Of a DNA stretch of 7,194 nt, positions 1-6,582 are shown in pieces (position 1 is the first letter of the stretch; each line of letters begins with the position of its first letter). A program made the translations under genes and the position numbers. The DNA is from an uncultured Eubacteriales bacterium. Its GTDB lineage: Bacteria > Bacillota > Clostridia > Lachnospirales > Lachnospiraceae. Under the pieces are notes generated by a model. That model ran no database searches. It saw only the letters and a program-made list of their open reading frames with translations, and was not told the DNA's origin. Location: NCBI GenBank assembly GCA_902772745.1, contig CACYBV010000304.1, positions 1 to 7,194 on the forward strand, written 5' to 3'.

Positions 1-12
1 ATCCAGGTCAGA

Positions 13-1452
13 ATGAATCTCAGGGAAACGAATAAATTCAGCTGGTCCGGCTTCGTCAGGGCCGTCGCAGTCATCGCGATTCCGGTCGCGCTGCAGAACC
101 TGCTGACGACGACCGGGTCGATGCTCGATACGATGATGATCGGTACGCTCGGCGAGAAATACGTCGGTGCAGTGGGCTTATGCGGACAGTTCAGTTCGCT
201 CATGGGCTCGTGTTATTTCGGCTTCATGGGCGGCGGCGGACTGTTCCTTGCGCAGTACTGGGGCGCGAAGGACGAGCGGGGGCTCACGAGGTCTTTCGGC
301 ATGACCGGAAGCTGCATGCTTCTCGTAGGCGTGATTTTCTGTGTGCTTGCGACGGCTTTTCCGGGAGCGGTGATGAAGCTCTATACCGACAAAACAGCGA
401 TCCAGGAGCTCGGGATTCCCTATCTTCGGATCGCGGGCTTCGGTTATCCCTTTGTCGTACTGTCGATGGCGGCTAGTCTTCTCCTCAGGTCCACGGAGCG
501 CGTGAAAATTCCGCTGGTCGCCTCGATCGTGTCGGTCGTGACGAATGTTTCGCTGAATTACCTCCTGATCGGCGGACACCTCGGCGCACCGGCGCTCGGC
601 GTACAGGGCGCCGCGATTGCGACGCTTTCGGCGAATATCGTGAATTTTGCGGTGATTCTCATCATTGCCCGTACCCGGGGGTATCGCTATCTCTTCCTTC
701 TTCGGGAACATTTCCGCTGGGACAAGGCGCATTTTACGGAGTATTTCAGGAAATGCTTTCCGATCCTTTGTAATGAGCTCGCGATCGGCGTCTCGATTGC
801 GATTATGAACATCGTCCTCGGGCGCCAGTCGGAAGAAGCGATCGCGGCGATTGCGGTCTTCCGGACGATGGAAGGACTGTATATCGGATTCTTCGTAGGC
901 TTTTCTCAGGCCTCATCCATCCTTGTCGGGAAGGCGGTCGGCGCGGGCAGACTGGAAGATGCCTATGCCTCCGCGAAACGGATTATCTACATGTGCGCTG
1001 GCTTCATTGCCCTGATCGCGGTGATTGTCGTCGTTCTGCGGACGCCGATCTTCACGGCTTTCGGACTGTCCGGAGAATCGCTTGAGATCGCGAAGGGTAT
1101 GATGCTGATTTTTGCCGTCGTCATCGTGATCCGCATGATGAACTGGCTCCACAACGACACCTACCGGGCGGCGGGCGAGCCGATGACGGGCACGATTCTC
1201 GAGATCGCGTTTATGTACCTTCTTGTGATCCCGCTCCTGCTGGCCATGGCTTTTCTGGTTCATGCGCCCTTCCTTGTGATCTTTGCGAGCTGCTATGTCG
1301 ACGAACCGATCCGCCTTGTGATGATGCAGGTGCATCTCTTCTCCGGACGCTGGATCTGCCCGGTAACCGAAGAGGGACAGACGGCGCTTCCGAAGTTTCG
1401 GGAGAAGCATCGGATAAAAAGGAAGCAGGGCTTCCTTTTTGCGGGAAAATAA
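13..1452 (+). CDS. MATE-family efflux transporter
   Basis: A 479-residue integral membrane protein of the MATE (multi-antimicrobial extrusion) family, which exports cationic drugs or metabolites by Na+ or H+ antiport. The N-terminal pattern, a short basic stretch followed by AVIAIPVALQNLL (about residues 18-31), is typical. The region around residues 159-203 (RSTERVKIPLVAS, then NYLLIGG, then ALGVQGAAIAT) is the family's conserved central block. The second half repeats the fold (NELAIGVSIAIMNIVLG, about 254-270; RAAGEP, about 385-390). Length and hydrophobicity fit twelve membrane helices. The C-terminal tail (GRWICPVTEEG, then a basic run) is cytoplasmic and resembles clostridial MATE proteins. 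The frame is open back to the window edge, so the start could lie further upstream; ATG 13 fits the usual N-terminus but has only a weak AGG upstream. The substrate cannot be assigned. Confidence 0.93.
   Translation: MNLRETNKFSWSGFVRAVAVIAIPVALQNLLTTTGSMLDTMMIGTLGEKYVGAVGLCGQFSSLMGSCYFGFMGGGGLFLAQYWGAKDERGLTRSFGMTGSCMLLVGVIFCVLATAFPGAVMKLYTDKTAIQELGIPYLRIAGFGYPFVVLSMAASLLLRSTERVKIPLVASIVSVVTNVSLNYLLIGGHLGAPALGVQGAAIATLSANIVNFAVILIIARTRGYRYLFLLREHFRWDKAHFTEYFRKCFPILCNELAIGVSIAIMNIVLGRQSEEAIAAIAVFRTMEGLYIGFFVGFSQASSILVGKAVGAGRLEDAYASAKRIIYMCAGFIALIAVIVVVLRTPIFTAFGLSGESLEIAKGMMLIFAVVIVIRMMNWLHNDTYRAAGEPMTGTILEIAFMYLLVIPLLLAMAFLVHAPFLVIFASCYVDEPIRLVMMQVHLFSGRWICPVTEEGQTALPKFREKHRIKRKQGFLFAGK
1416..1440 (+). 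terminator. terminator-like hairpin inside the MATE 3' end
   Basis: A perfect inverted repeat pairs AAAAAGGAAGC (1416-1426) with GCTTCCTTTTT (1430-1440) around a 3-nt loop (AGG). The core is a GGAAGC/GCTTCC stem flanked by an A-tract and a T-tract, so it has the form of an intrinsic terminator usable in both directions. It lies wholly in the coding sequence, and the MATE stop codon is 1450-1452. Termination here would give mRNA lacking the stop codon, so either it is inefficient, translating ribosomes melt it, or it acts mainly on antisense transcripts. The stem is short and the T-run is only five bases, so efficiency is uncertain. Confidence 0.5.
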
Positions 1453-1533
1453 GCCGCCTGTCTGCACATTGGCCCTGAAATCCGTCCGTGAATACCGCCC
1501 ATGCAGTGCTGAAAACAAAACCGCAGACGGTAT

Positions 1534-1823
1534 ATGGATTTTGATTTCCTGTTTTTCCTGAACAGCATTCTTTTTGGGGTGGGTCTTGCGATGGATGCCT
1601 TCTCGGTTTCTTTGGTGCGGGGCTTTTGGAGCCCCGGATGACCGGGAAGTGCATGGCCTTAATCGCCGGGATCATCGGCGTCGTCACCTTTGCGATCTGC
1701 CTTGCCGGAATCCGTCTCGGCGCGGCTTTCGGAACCCGATTCAAAAAGTATGCGGGCATCATCGGCGGCGTAATCCTGATCGGCATCGGGCTCGAGATCT
1801 TTATCCGGGGCGTGTTTTTCTGA
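1534..1823 (+). pseudogene. mntP: mntP remnant (manganese exporter), frameshifted and internally deleted
   Basis: MntP is a small (about 190 aa) six-helix membrane protein that exports Mn2+. Two pieces remain. ATG 1534 to TGA 1639-1641 encodes 35 residues including LNSILFGVGLAMDAFSVSL, the MntP first helix with its conserved MDAF motif. A second frame, readable from about 1629 to TGA 1821-1823, begins EPRMTGKCMALIAG, which resembles the loop after helix 1, and then jumps to IIGVVTFAICLAG followed by AGIIGGVILIGIGLEIFI, the MntP C-terminal helices. The frames meet in the CGGGGCTTTTGG stretch near 1618-1629, so a single-base indel explains the shift. The two pieces total about 95 codons, so roughly half the protein (central helices and second conserved Asp region) is absent. 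No yybP-ykoY manganese riboswitch, common before mntP, is visible in the 81 bases upstream. A functional product is unlikely. Confidence 0.8.
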
Positions 1824-1835
1824 ATTGGAGGCGCT

Positions 1836-2531
1836 ATGGCTGTGATTCTTCTCATTGAGGACGACCGGTATCTTCAGCGGGATCTTCGGATTCTCCTGCT
1901 GCGTGAAGGCTATGCAGTCCTGCAGGCCGAAGGAATCGCTTCGGCGAAACAGACAATCCTTTCCTCGTCCGACATTTCCCTGATCCTTCTGGATCTTTGG
2001 CTTCCGGACGGGAACGGGCTGGAGCTTCTGCCGTGGATCCGCGAAAAAACCCGTGTCCCTTTGCTGATTCTCTCGGCCGCGGACGACGAATCCTCCGTGA
2101 TCCGGGGCCTCGAGGAGGGGGCGGACGACTATATCACGAAGCCCTTCCGGAAGGCGGAGCTTCTCTCGAGGATCCGGGCGAACCTGCGGCGTCTTGAGTA
2201 CCGGCAGGAGCAGACGATCCTGCGCGCGGGAGACCTGATGCTGAACCCCTTTACCCATGATGTGACGATTCAGGAGAAGCCCGTACCTTTGACGGCGGTT
2301 GAATTCCGGCTCCTCGAAAACTTTATGGAAAATCCCGGGATTCTCCTGTCCCGCGAGCGGCTGATCACGATGTCGGCGCAGGACTTTCTCGAGGAGGACC
2401 TGGAAGAAAATACCCTGAATGTACGAATCAGCCGGCTCCGCGCCAAGATCGGACCGGGCATGATTGAGACCGTGCGGGGCTTCGGCTACCGTTTCAACGG
2501 GGAAGTCCGCAGGATTTACGGAGGTCTGTGA
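1836..2531 (+). CDS. OmpR/PhoB-family response regulator
   Basis: A 231-residue cytoplasmic transcription factor with a receiver domain (about 1-118) and a winged-helix DNA-binding domain (about 128-224). The receiver has every key residue: acidic cluster E8-D9-D10, phospho-acceptor D53 in LILLDLWLPDGNG, S80 in LILSA, and K102 in DYITKPF. The output domain shows LTAVEFRLLENFMENPG, SRERL, NVRISRLRAKIG and the closing ETVRGFGYRF hairpin typical of OmpR/PhoB proteins. GGAGG at 1827-1831 precedes ATG 1836 by 4 bases. The gene starts 12 bases after the mntP remnant and its TGA (2529-2531) overlaps the kinase start, so the pair is co-transcribed and translationally coupled. Its likely target is the direct-repeat promoter at 3890-3923 in front of the ABC transporter; this is inferred from the form of the site and the location. 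Confidence 0.95.
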   Translation: MAVILLIEDDRYLQRDLRILLLREGYAVLQAEGIASAKQTILSSSDISLILLDLWLPDGNGLELLPWIREKTRVPLLILSAADDESSVIRGLEEGADDYITKPFRKAELLSRIRANLRRLEYRQEQTILRAGDLMLNPFTHDVTIQEKPVPLTAVEFRLLENFMENPGILLSRERLITMSAQDFLEEDLEENTLNVRISRLRAKIGPGMIETVRGFGYRFNGEVRRIYGGL

Positions 2532-3661
2532 TGAGCCGGAACGCGAAGAAAACCATTTCGGGGCTGTTAATAACGGCGGCCGTCTGTATCCTGCTGCTTC
2601 CGCTGTTCACCCTGCTTCTCCAGGGCCGTTTCCTGATGCAGAGGGAGACGGCCTTTCTTGGACGGATTCACGAGGCGCACCCGGAGTGGGAGGCGGAAAT
2701 CCTCGAGATGCTGTTCGAGGAGTCGGACAGGAAAGAGGAGCTTCAGTCCGGGCAGGAAGTGTTTCTCGGAAACGGTTATACGGAAAAAGGCCCCGGCATC
2801 CTCCGAAGCCGTCTCCTCCGGAAAAAGGCGCTCCTTCTCGGAAGCGCCGCAGCCCTGATCATTGCGGCGGCGGTCGTGCTGCTGATGCTTCGGCTTCGGA
2901 AGCTTCAGGATCAGGAAGCTGCCGTTTTAGCCCGGGAAAAACAAGCACTTTCGGAGGAACTTCTGGAGCTTTCGAGCCTCAGGAAACAGAATACGCGCCT
3001 TCGGGAATTCATTGAAAATATCGCGCATCAGGTCAAGACGCCGCTCGCCCGGACGATGACCTCGATGGAACTGCTGCAGGACGATACGGATACGGAAGGG
3101 CATTCGGAGCGCGCTTCGGAATCGATCTCGCACCTCGAAGAAATCCGGATCCTCGTGGAGCGGCTTCTTATGATCGGGCGTATGGAGGCCGGGGAAGTGA
3201 TCTTCTCCGCGGACCCGATCAGTCTTCAGGCCATGCTGACGGAAGCGGTGTCGGAGATCCCGGAAGAAGACCGTCCGGAACTCACCCTGAACCCGCCGGA
3301 AGGATCATTCATCTGGAACGGAAGCTACAGCTGGACCCGGGAAGCGCTCCGGAACCTTCTCAGAAACTGCGTGGAGCATGGGAAGGGGGATAGGCCTTCG
3401 GAGATCACACTCACAGAAACACCGGAGGAGTACCGGATCACGATCCGGGATCACGGCCCAGGCTTTGCGGAAGAGGACCTTCCGTATATTTTCGATCGCT
3501 TCTACCGTCCGCAGGAGGAGAAGAAAGGACATGTCGGCCTCGGCCTGAACCTCGCGAAGCGCATCGTCACCGGGCAGAAGGGAGAGCTTACCGCCGGAAA
3601 CCACCCCGAAGGCGGCGCGGTATTTACGCTGTTTTTACCGCGCTTTCAGGAGATGAAGTAG
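2531..3661 (+). CDS. membrane sensor histidine kinase
   Basis: A 376-residue sensor kinase, partner of the preceding regulator. It has TM1 at about residues 9-31, an extracytoplasmic segment of about 65 largely charged residues (about 33-97), and TM2 at about 100-121. A coiled-coil-like linker (123-158) follows, then the dimerisation domain with phospho-acceptor His166 in FIENIAHQVKTPL. The ATPase domain has an N-box (LRNLLRNCVEHG, 273-284), a G1-box (RDHGPGF, 306-312), an F-box (IFDRFYR, 320-326) and a G2-box (GHVGLGLNLAKRIV, 333-346). The residue after His166 is Gln, where many kinases have Glu or Asp; the HxxxT part is intact. GTG 2528 is possible, but ATG 2531 lies 6 bases after GGAGG (2520-2524) and overlaps the upstream stop, so it is preferred. 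The sensor segment is longer than the few-residue loop of BceS-type kinases, so it may sense a ligand directly. Confidence 0.94.
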   Translation: MSRNAKKTISGLLITAAVCILLLPLFTLLLQGRFLMQRETAFLGRIHEAHPEWEAEILEMLFEESDRKEELQSGQEVFLGNGYTEKGPGILRSRLLRKKALLLGSAAALIIAAAVVLLMLRLRKLQDQEAAVLAREKQALSEELLELSSLRKQNTRLREFIENIAHQVKTPLARTMTSMELLQDDTDTEGHSERASESISHLEEIRILVERLLMIGRMEAGEVIFSADPISLQAMLTEAVSEIPEEDRPELTLNPPEGSFIWNGSYSWTREALRNLLRNCVEHGKGDRPSEITLTETPEEYRITIRDHGPGFAEEDLPYIFDRFYRPQEEKKGHVGLGLNLAKRIVTGQKGELTAGNHPEGGAVFTLFLPRFQEMK

Positions 3662-3683
3662 CGGCCGGGAGCACCCCGGGCCG
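3662..3683 (+). terminator. weak GC-rich hairpin after the kinase gene
   Basis: Immediately after the kinase stop, CGGCCGGG (3662-3669) can pair with CCCGGGCCG (3675-3683) with one bulged base (3678) and a 5-nt loop. The first T-run (TTTTT, 3698-3702) is 14 bases beyond the stem, too far for a standard intrinsic terminator. It may weaken read-through from the regulator/kinase genes into the transporter genes, or it may only protect the mRNA 3' end. Confidence 0.3.
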
Positions 3684-3694
3684 TATGGTCTATC

Positions 3695-3820
3695 GAGTTT
3701 TTCAGCGATCGATTCCCCCGATCCGCGCGGTCCGTTGGATTCCGCAGTCATCGATACACCCGAGCCGTGCAGACCATCGGACTCCGCAGTCATTGATACA
3801 CCCGAGCCGAGGGTATGGGT
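3695..3820. repeat. 42-bp tandem repeat, about three copies
   Basis: Copies begin at about 3695, 3737 and 3779, with a period of exactly 42 bp. The last two share a 31-bp block (3737-3767 and 3779-3809) with only two differences; conserved parts include TCCGCAGTCAT and GATACACCCGAGCCG. The first copy is degenerate but keeps the register, with 18 of 23 positions matching between 3703-3725 and 3745-3767. The array lies wholly between genes. Because 42 is divisible by three, repeats of 14 residues appear in frames on both strands, but none of these has a convincing ribosome binding site. Function is unknown; it could be a decayed repeat element or part of the structured region before the transporter promoter. 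Confidence 0.75.
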
Positions 3821-3870
3821 GTCCTCCTGAGGGAGTATACGAAGTCATGACGAAGGGGGACACCCATCCC
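3811..3870. repeat. long imperfect inverted repeat (hairpin)
   Basis: The arm 3811-3828, starting GGGTATGGGTGTCC, pairs with 3854-3870, ending GGACACCCATCCC. The stem is about 17 bp, with one bulged base (T3814) and one G-U pair, around a 25-nt loop (3829-3853). The loop contains two small palindromes, GTATAC and TCATGA. No T-run follows, so it is not a normal intrinsic terminator. It sits upstream of the predicted transporter promoter, so it would be present only in read-through RNA from the kinase gene, or it acts as a DNA structure. The sequence ACACCC in its 3' arm also occurs in two of the upstream 42-bp repeats (3756-3761 and 3798-3803), and each could pair with GGGTGT at 3817-3822 as an alternative. 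Confidence 0.7.
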
Positions 3871-3889
3871 GCAGGCAAGTTTCGCGGCA

Positions 3890-3911
3890 CTGTAAGGTTT
3901 CTGTAAGGTTT
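3890..3911 (+). promoter_or_regulatory. predicted response-regulator operator (two 11-bp direct repeats)
   Basis: CTGTAAGGTTT occurs at 3890-3900 and again, identical and directly adjacent, at 3901-3911. An 11-bp period is one helical turn, the spacing at which OmpR/PhoB-family dimers bind head-to-tail on one face of DNA. The repeats cover the place where a -35 element would be, and the second ends 6 bases before the -10 hexamer, as in activator-dependent promoters such as Pho-box promoters. The likely binder is the regulator encoded at 1836-2531; this is inference from location and form. Confidence 0.72.
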
Positions 3912-3914
3912 TTG

Positions 3915-3923
3915 TGTTATACT
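3915..3923 (+). promoter_or_regulatory. extended -10 promoter for the ABC transporter genes
   Basis: TGTTATACT (3915-3923) is a TGn extension followed by a TATACT hexamer (3918-3923), a good sigma-A-type extended -10. The expected start of transcription is about 3930, giving a leader of about 28 bases that holds only the ribosome binding site. With 17-bp spacing the -35 would be AGGTTT (3895-3900), a poor match to TTGACA. This agrees with a promoter that needs an activator at the overlapping direct repeats. Confidence 0.72.
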
Positions 3924-3957
3924 GTCCTCATAAAACGCCGGGAGGGAGGACATCGAT

Positions 3958-6582
3958 ATGAAAGAACTGGTCGTGCGTGGCATGAAGAGACGCCGGAAAG
4001 ACATCGTGTATGTTGTTCTGGTCAGCTTCATTGCCACCTTTTTCATGTCCGGCGTGCTGATGTTCCAGAGCATCCTGGACTCCTATGTAACGGAGAAGAA
4101 CCGGGACACCTACGGCGACTGGGTGATCGCCGCAAGAACATCCGCGGTTTCACATGCCTATCTTACGGAAAAGGGCAGCGTTTCGACATCGGTCAATATC
4201 CGAAGAGAGGACGGAACACTTCTTCCGAAATGCGTCGGAAGCGTCTCGGAGGAGCTGATGTCCTTCGGGCGGATCCATCTGTACGAAGGACGGATGCCGA
4301 AAAACAGTTCGGAGATCGTTTCGGACCTTCAGACCCTGCAGACACTCGGATACAGCTACGATCTCGGGCAGACCATTACAATTTATTATGATGCGGCGGA
4401 AACAGGAAAGGATCAGGATCTCCGGGGAAAAAACTACACTTTGGTCGGAACGATGAAACCGTTCAATCAGCTCTGGGTTCAGGGCGAGGGACTTCGGTAT
4501 CCGGATGTTGTGGTGACGGAGGAGGAACTTCAAAGCTTCGGAAAAGAAATCCGCACCAGCTGGTTCTGGCGCCTGGATCCGGATCTTCCGGACATCGACG
4601 TCCAGGAATTTGCCGATTCGCTGCAGCAGTCCATGCCCGAGGACCATCTGGTGTTCAACAGCTATGTTTACGCAAACAGCATCTGGGGCAGCGAAGGCGG
4701 GTACTCTTTGGTCATCGGCATGATGATTGTCGTTTCGGTGGTCTCGATCAGCTTTGTCCTTTCCGCATATACGGAGAAACGGCGGGCGGCCTACTATCGA
4801 CTTCGGATGATCGGGAGCTCCCGCATGGAGCTGAATCGGATCATCCTCCTGGAGTGCGGCCTTCCAACGGTGGTTCCGGCAGTTTTCGCCATCGGACTCG
4901 CGTATCTGATCGGCGCTGCGGTCTGTGGGAGGATCGCGAAATCCGTCGGTCTTCAGGGCTTCTTCGGATTTGAGCTTCCGGTGTTTCTGCTGCAGATTGC
5001 GTCGGTTTTCGGAACAATCGTCCTTGGCATCCTGATTTCGATGTACCGGACTTCGGACCGGCGTCTTTCGCAGGAGTCGAAGACGCTCTCCAGGAAGGAA
5101 ATCGCAAGAATCCGCAGAGTGCTTCCGAAACTCGTGACACCGGAGAGGGAGCTTTTCAAAAGGCAGCGGATCCTGCACCCGGCGGTTCAGACCGCATCCG
5201 CTCTTTTCATCGCAGCTGTAACGGCTTTTATGATGATCTGTCTTGGAAATGTTATCAGTGCCGTTCAAAAATACATGGAACAGCAGGAAGAACCGGACTA
5301 TACCATTTCCGTCCGGAATCCGGAACAGATCGTCTGGGAACCCTTGTTTGTGGAAAGTGACGGAAGCGTCCGCAGGAAGGAGGATGCCGGGCTTGTCAGT
5401 GCCGGCAGGGATTACTTTAACCCCTATTACGGACCGTCGGACCAGGAGCTTTCGTATCTTGGGTCCATCGATGGCATTCGGGAAGTGCAGGGACTTGTCT
5501 TCGATGACTGGCATATGGTGCGCTGGGAAGGATACCAAAACAGTCCGCGGTTCCGTGCCGGCGGCACCACGTCATGGCTGAATCCGGTTTTTGCCGGCAT
5601 CAATATTGTTTCGGACAGGGAGTTTCTGAAGGCGTATTTTAAAGATCACGGAGAATCCTTCCCGGAGTCGGATTACGAGGCATTCGAAAGAGGCGAACTC
5701 TGTTTTTTGCTTGGGAATACTGTCACGATTACAACAGATTTCACAACCGGCGAGACGACTCAGGTGATCGATAAGACACTGCAGGACAACGATCTTCTCA
5801 CAATTTACAGTGAAACCAATGAGGAGGGCCTTCAGATTCCGGTGAGGATTGTTGAGAATGATGCATTTCTGTGGAAATATTATTATTCAGTCAACAGGAC
5901 AGGGCTTCCGGTGTTCATATCCGAAACAACGGCGGAAGCGCTCCGCCATCTGGAGACTCCGCTGCCGGAATTTCGGGAGAATAAGTTTTTATTCCGCTTT
6001 GACAGCCTTTCTTCCTTCGAGGGGACAGACAAAGTTCTGGCCGCCTTTTCGGCGGGGTATGCAAACAGTGAATACTTTAACAATGCGGAAAGCAAGCGCC
6101 ATATGCTTCGCGAGCAAATACTGCGTCCGCTTCTGATTTTCGGATCGCTCTTTCTGATGAGCCTTGCGGTATTCTTTATCGTCCTGCACAATTTCGCCGA
6201 AATCCGAAGCATCCGGAACCAGGAAAGCCTTCAGCGCTTCCGCCGGATCGGGGTGCGGGGGAGCGCTGTGCGAAAAAGCCTGTTTCTTTCCGAAGCCTTT
6301 GAATCCGTCCCGGTTCTGTTCGGACTGATCGCCGGACTGATCTGGAAAGCATTCAGCAGACTGTATTACAATAAAAAGACACTCGGCGGAGTCCATGAGA
6401 CAAGATCATTCTGCAGTCTTACAAAGACATGGACGGATAATCCGTACCTGATGACGGCGGACGAATTGCTGTCTCTGAACACCCTGATCACTGCTTTTGC
6501 AGTTCTTCTTCTGTTTGCCGTTCTGACCTTTTTCAGTTTCACGGTCAGCCGCAGACGATATGAATCGGAGGGAATCCTATGA
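3958..6582 (+). CDS. large FtsX/MacB-type ABC transporter permease
   Basis: An 874-residue membrane protein of the FtsX-like (type VII ABC) permease family, whose members export peptides or envelope molecules or transmit mechanical force across the membrane. It has two FtsX-type halves. TM1 is about 16-38, extracytoplasmic domain 1 about 40-248, and TM2-4 about 249-271, 296-322 and 340-362. TM5 is about 408-432, extracytoplasmic domain 2 about 435-721, and TM6-8 about 722-744, 776-797 and 841-862. After TM2, EKRRAAYYRLRMIGSSRMELNR matches the family's coupling helix that contacts the ATPase; RNQESLQRFRRIGVRGSAV is the degenerate counterpart after TM6. The strong site GGGAGGGAGGA (3940-3950) lies 7 bases before ATG 3958, and the gene has its own predicted promoter at 3890-3923. 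It overlaps the ATPase start by 4 bp. The substrate is unknown; by context, envelope stress or peptide export/resistance is likely. The extracytoplasmic domains resemble nothing I can name. Confidence 0.9.
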   Translation: MKELVVRGMKRRRKDIVYVVLVSFIATFFMSGVLMFQSILDSYVTEKNRDTYGDWVIAARTSAVSHAYLTEKGSVSTSVNIRREDGTLLPKCVGSVSEELMSFGRIHLYEGRMPKNSSEIVSDLQTLQTLGYSYDLGQTITIYYDAAETGKDQDLRGKNYTLVGTMKPFNQLWVQGEGLRYPDVVVTEEELQSFGKEIRTSWFWRLDPDLPDIDVQEFADSLQQSMPEDHLVFNSYVYANSIWGSEGGYSLVIGMMIVVSVVSISFVLSAYTEKRRAAYYRLRMIGSSRMELNRIILLECGLPTVVPAVFAIGLAYLIGAAVCGRIAKSVGLQGFFGFELPVFLLQIASVFGTIVLGILISMYRTSDRRLSQESKTLSRKEIARIRRVLPKLVTPERELFKRQRILHPAVQTASALFIAAVTAFMMICLGNVISAVQKYMEQQEEPDYTISVRNPEQIVWEPLFVESDGSVRRKEDAGLVSAGRDYFNPYYGPSDQELSYLGSIDGIREVQGLVFDDWHMVRWEGYQNSPRFRAGGTTSWLNPVFAGINIVSDREFLKAYFKDHGESFPESDYEAFERGELCFLLGNTVTITTDFTTGETTQVIDKTLQDNDLLTIYSETNEEGLQIPVRIVENDAFLWKYYYSVNRTGLPVFISETTAEALRHLETPLPEFRENKFLFRFDSLSSFEGTDKVLAAFSAGYANSEYFNNAESKRHMLREQILRPLLIFGSLFLMSLAVFFIVLHNFAEIRSIRNQESLQRFRRIGVRGSAVRKSLFLSEAFESVPVLFGLIAGLIWKAFSRLYYNKKTLGGVHETRSFCSLTKTWTDNPYLMTADELLSLNTLITAFAVLLLFAVLTFFSFTVSRRRYESEGIL

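Noticed and set aside
178..732. A 184-codon - strand frame opposite the MATE gene
   Set aside because: It is a shadow of the MATE coding region, highly charged with many His and Arg residues and no recognisable domain.
1453..1533. Possible yybP-ykoY manganese riboswitch before the mntP remnant
   Set aside because: The expected conserved core and long paired elements are not visible in the 81 bases; only a weak GTCTGC/GCAGAC pairing is seen.
2528..2530. GTG as the start of the histidine kinase
   Set aside because: It is only 3 bases from the GGAGG site, whereas ATG 2531 has 6-base spacing and the typical stop/start overlap with the regulator gene.
3695..3820. Possible CRISPR array
   Set aside because: The repeats are imperfect and tandem, with only about 11 bases between the 31-bp blocks, and the intervening sequence is itself partly repeated. 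There are no cas genes nearby.
3685..3906. A 73-codon + strand frame with a 14-residue internal repeat in the gap before the permease
   Set aside because: The protein repeat simply reflects the 42-bp DNA repeat. There is no ribosome binding site before ATG 3685, and the frame runs through the hairpin into the predicted operator.
3702..4073. A 123-codon - strand frame from the permease 5' end into the repeats
   Set aside because: It begins inside the permease coding region, crosses the promoter and has no start signal. Its RLGCI/DCG repeats also come only from the 42-bp repeat.
4150..5538. A 462-codon open frame on the - strand opposite the permease
   Set aside because: It lies wholly inside the clearly real permease gene, its translation is rich in His, Arg and Pro with no recognisable domain, and it has no clear ribosome binding site. 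It is a by-product of the coding strand's codon bias.
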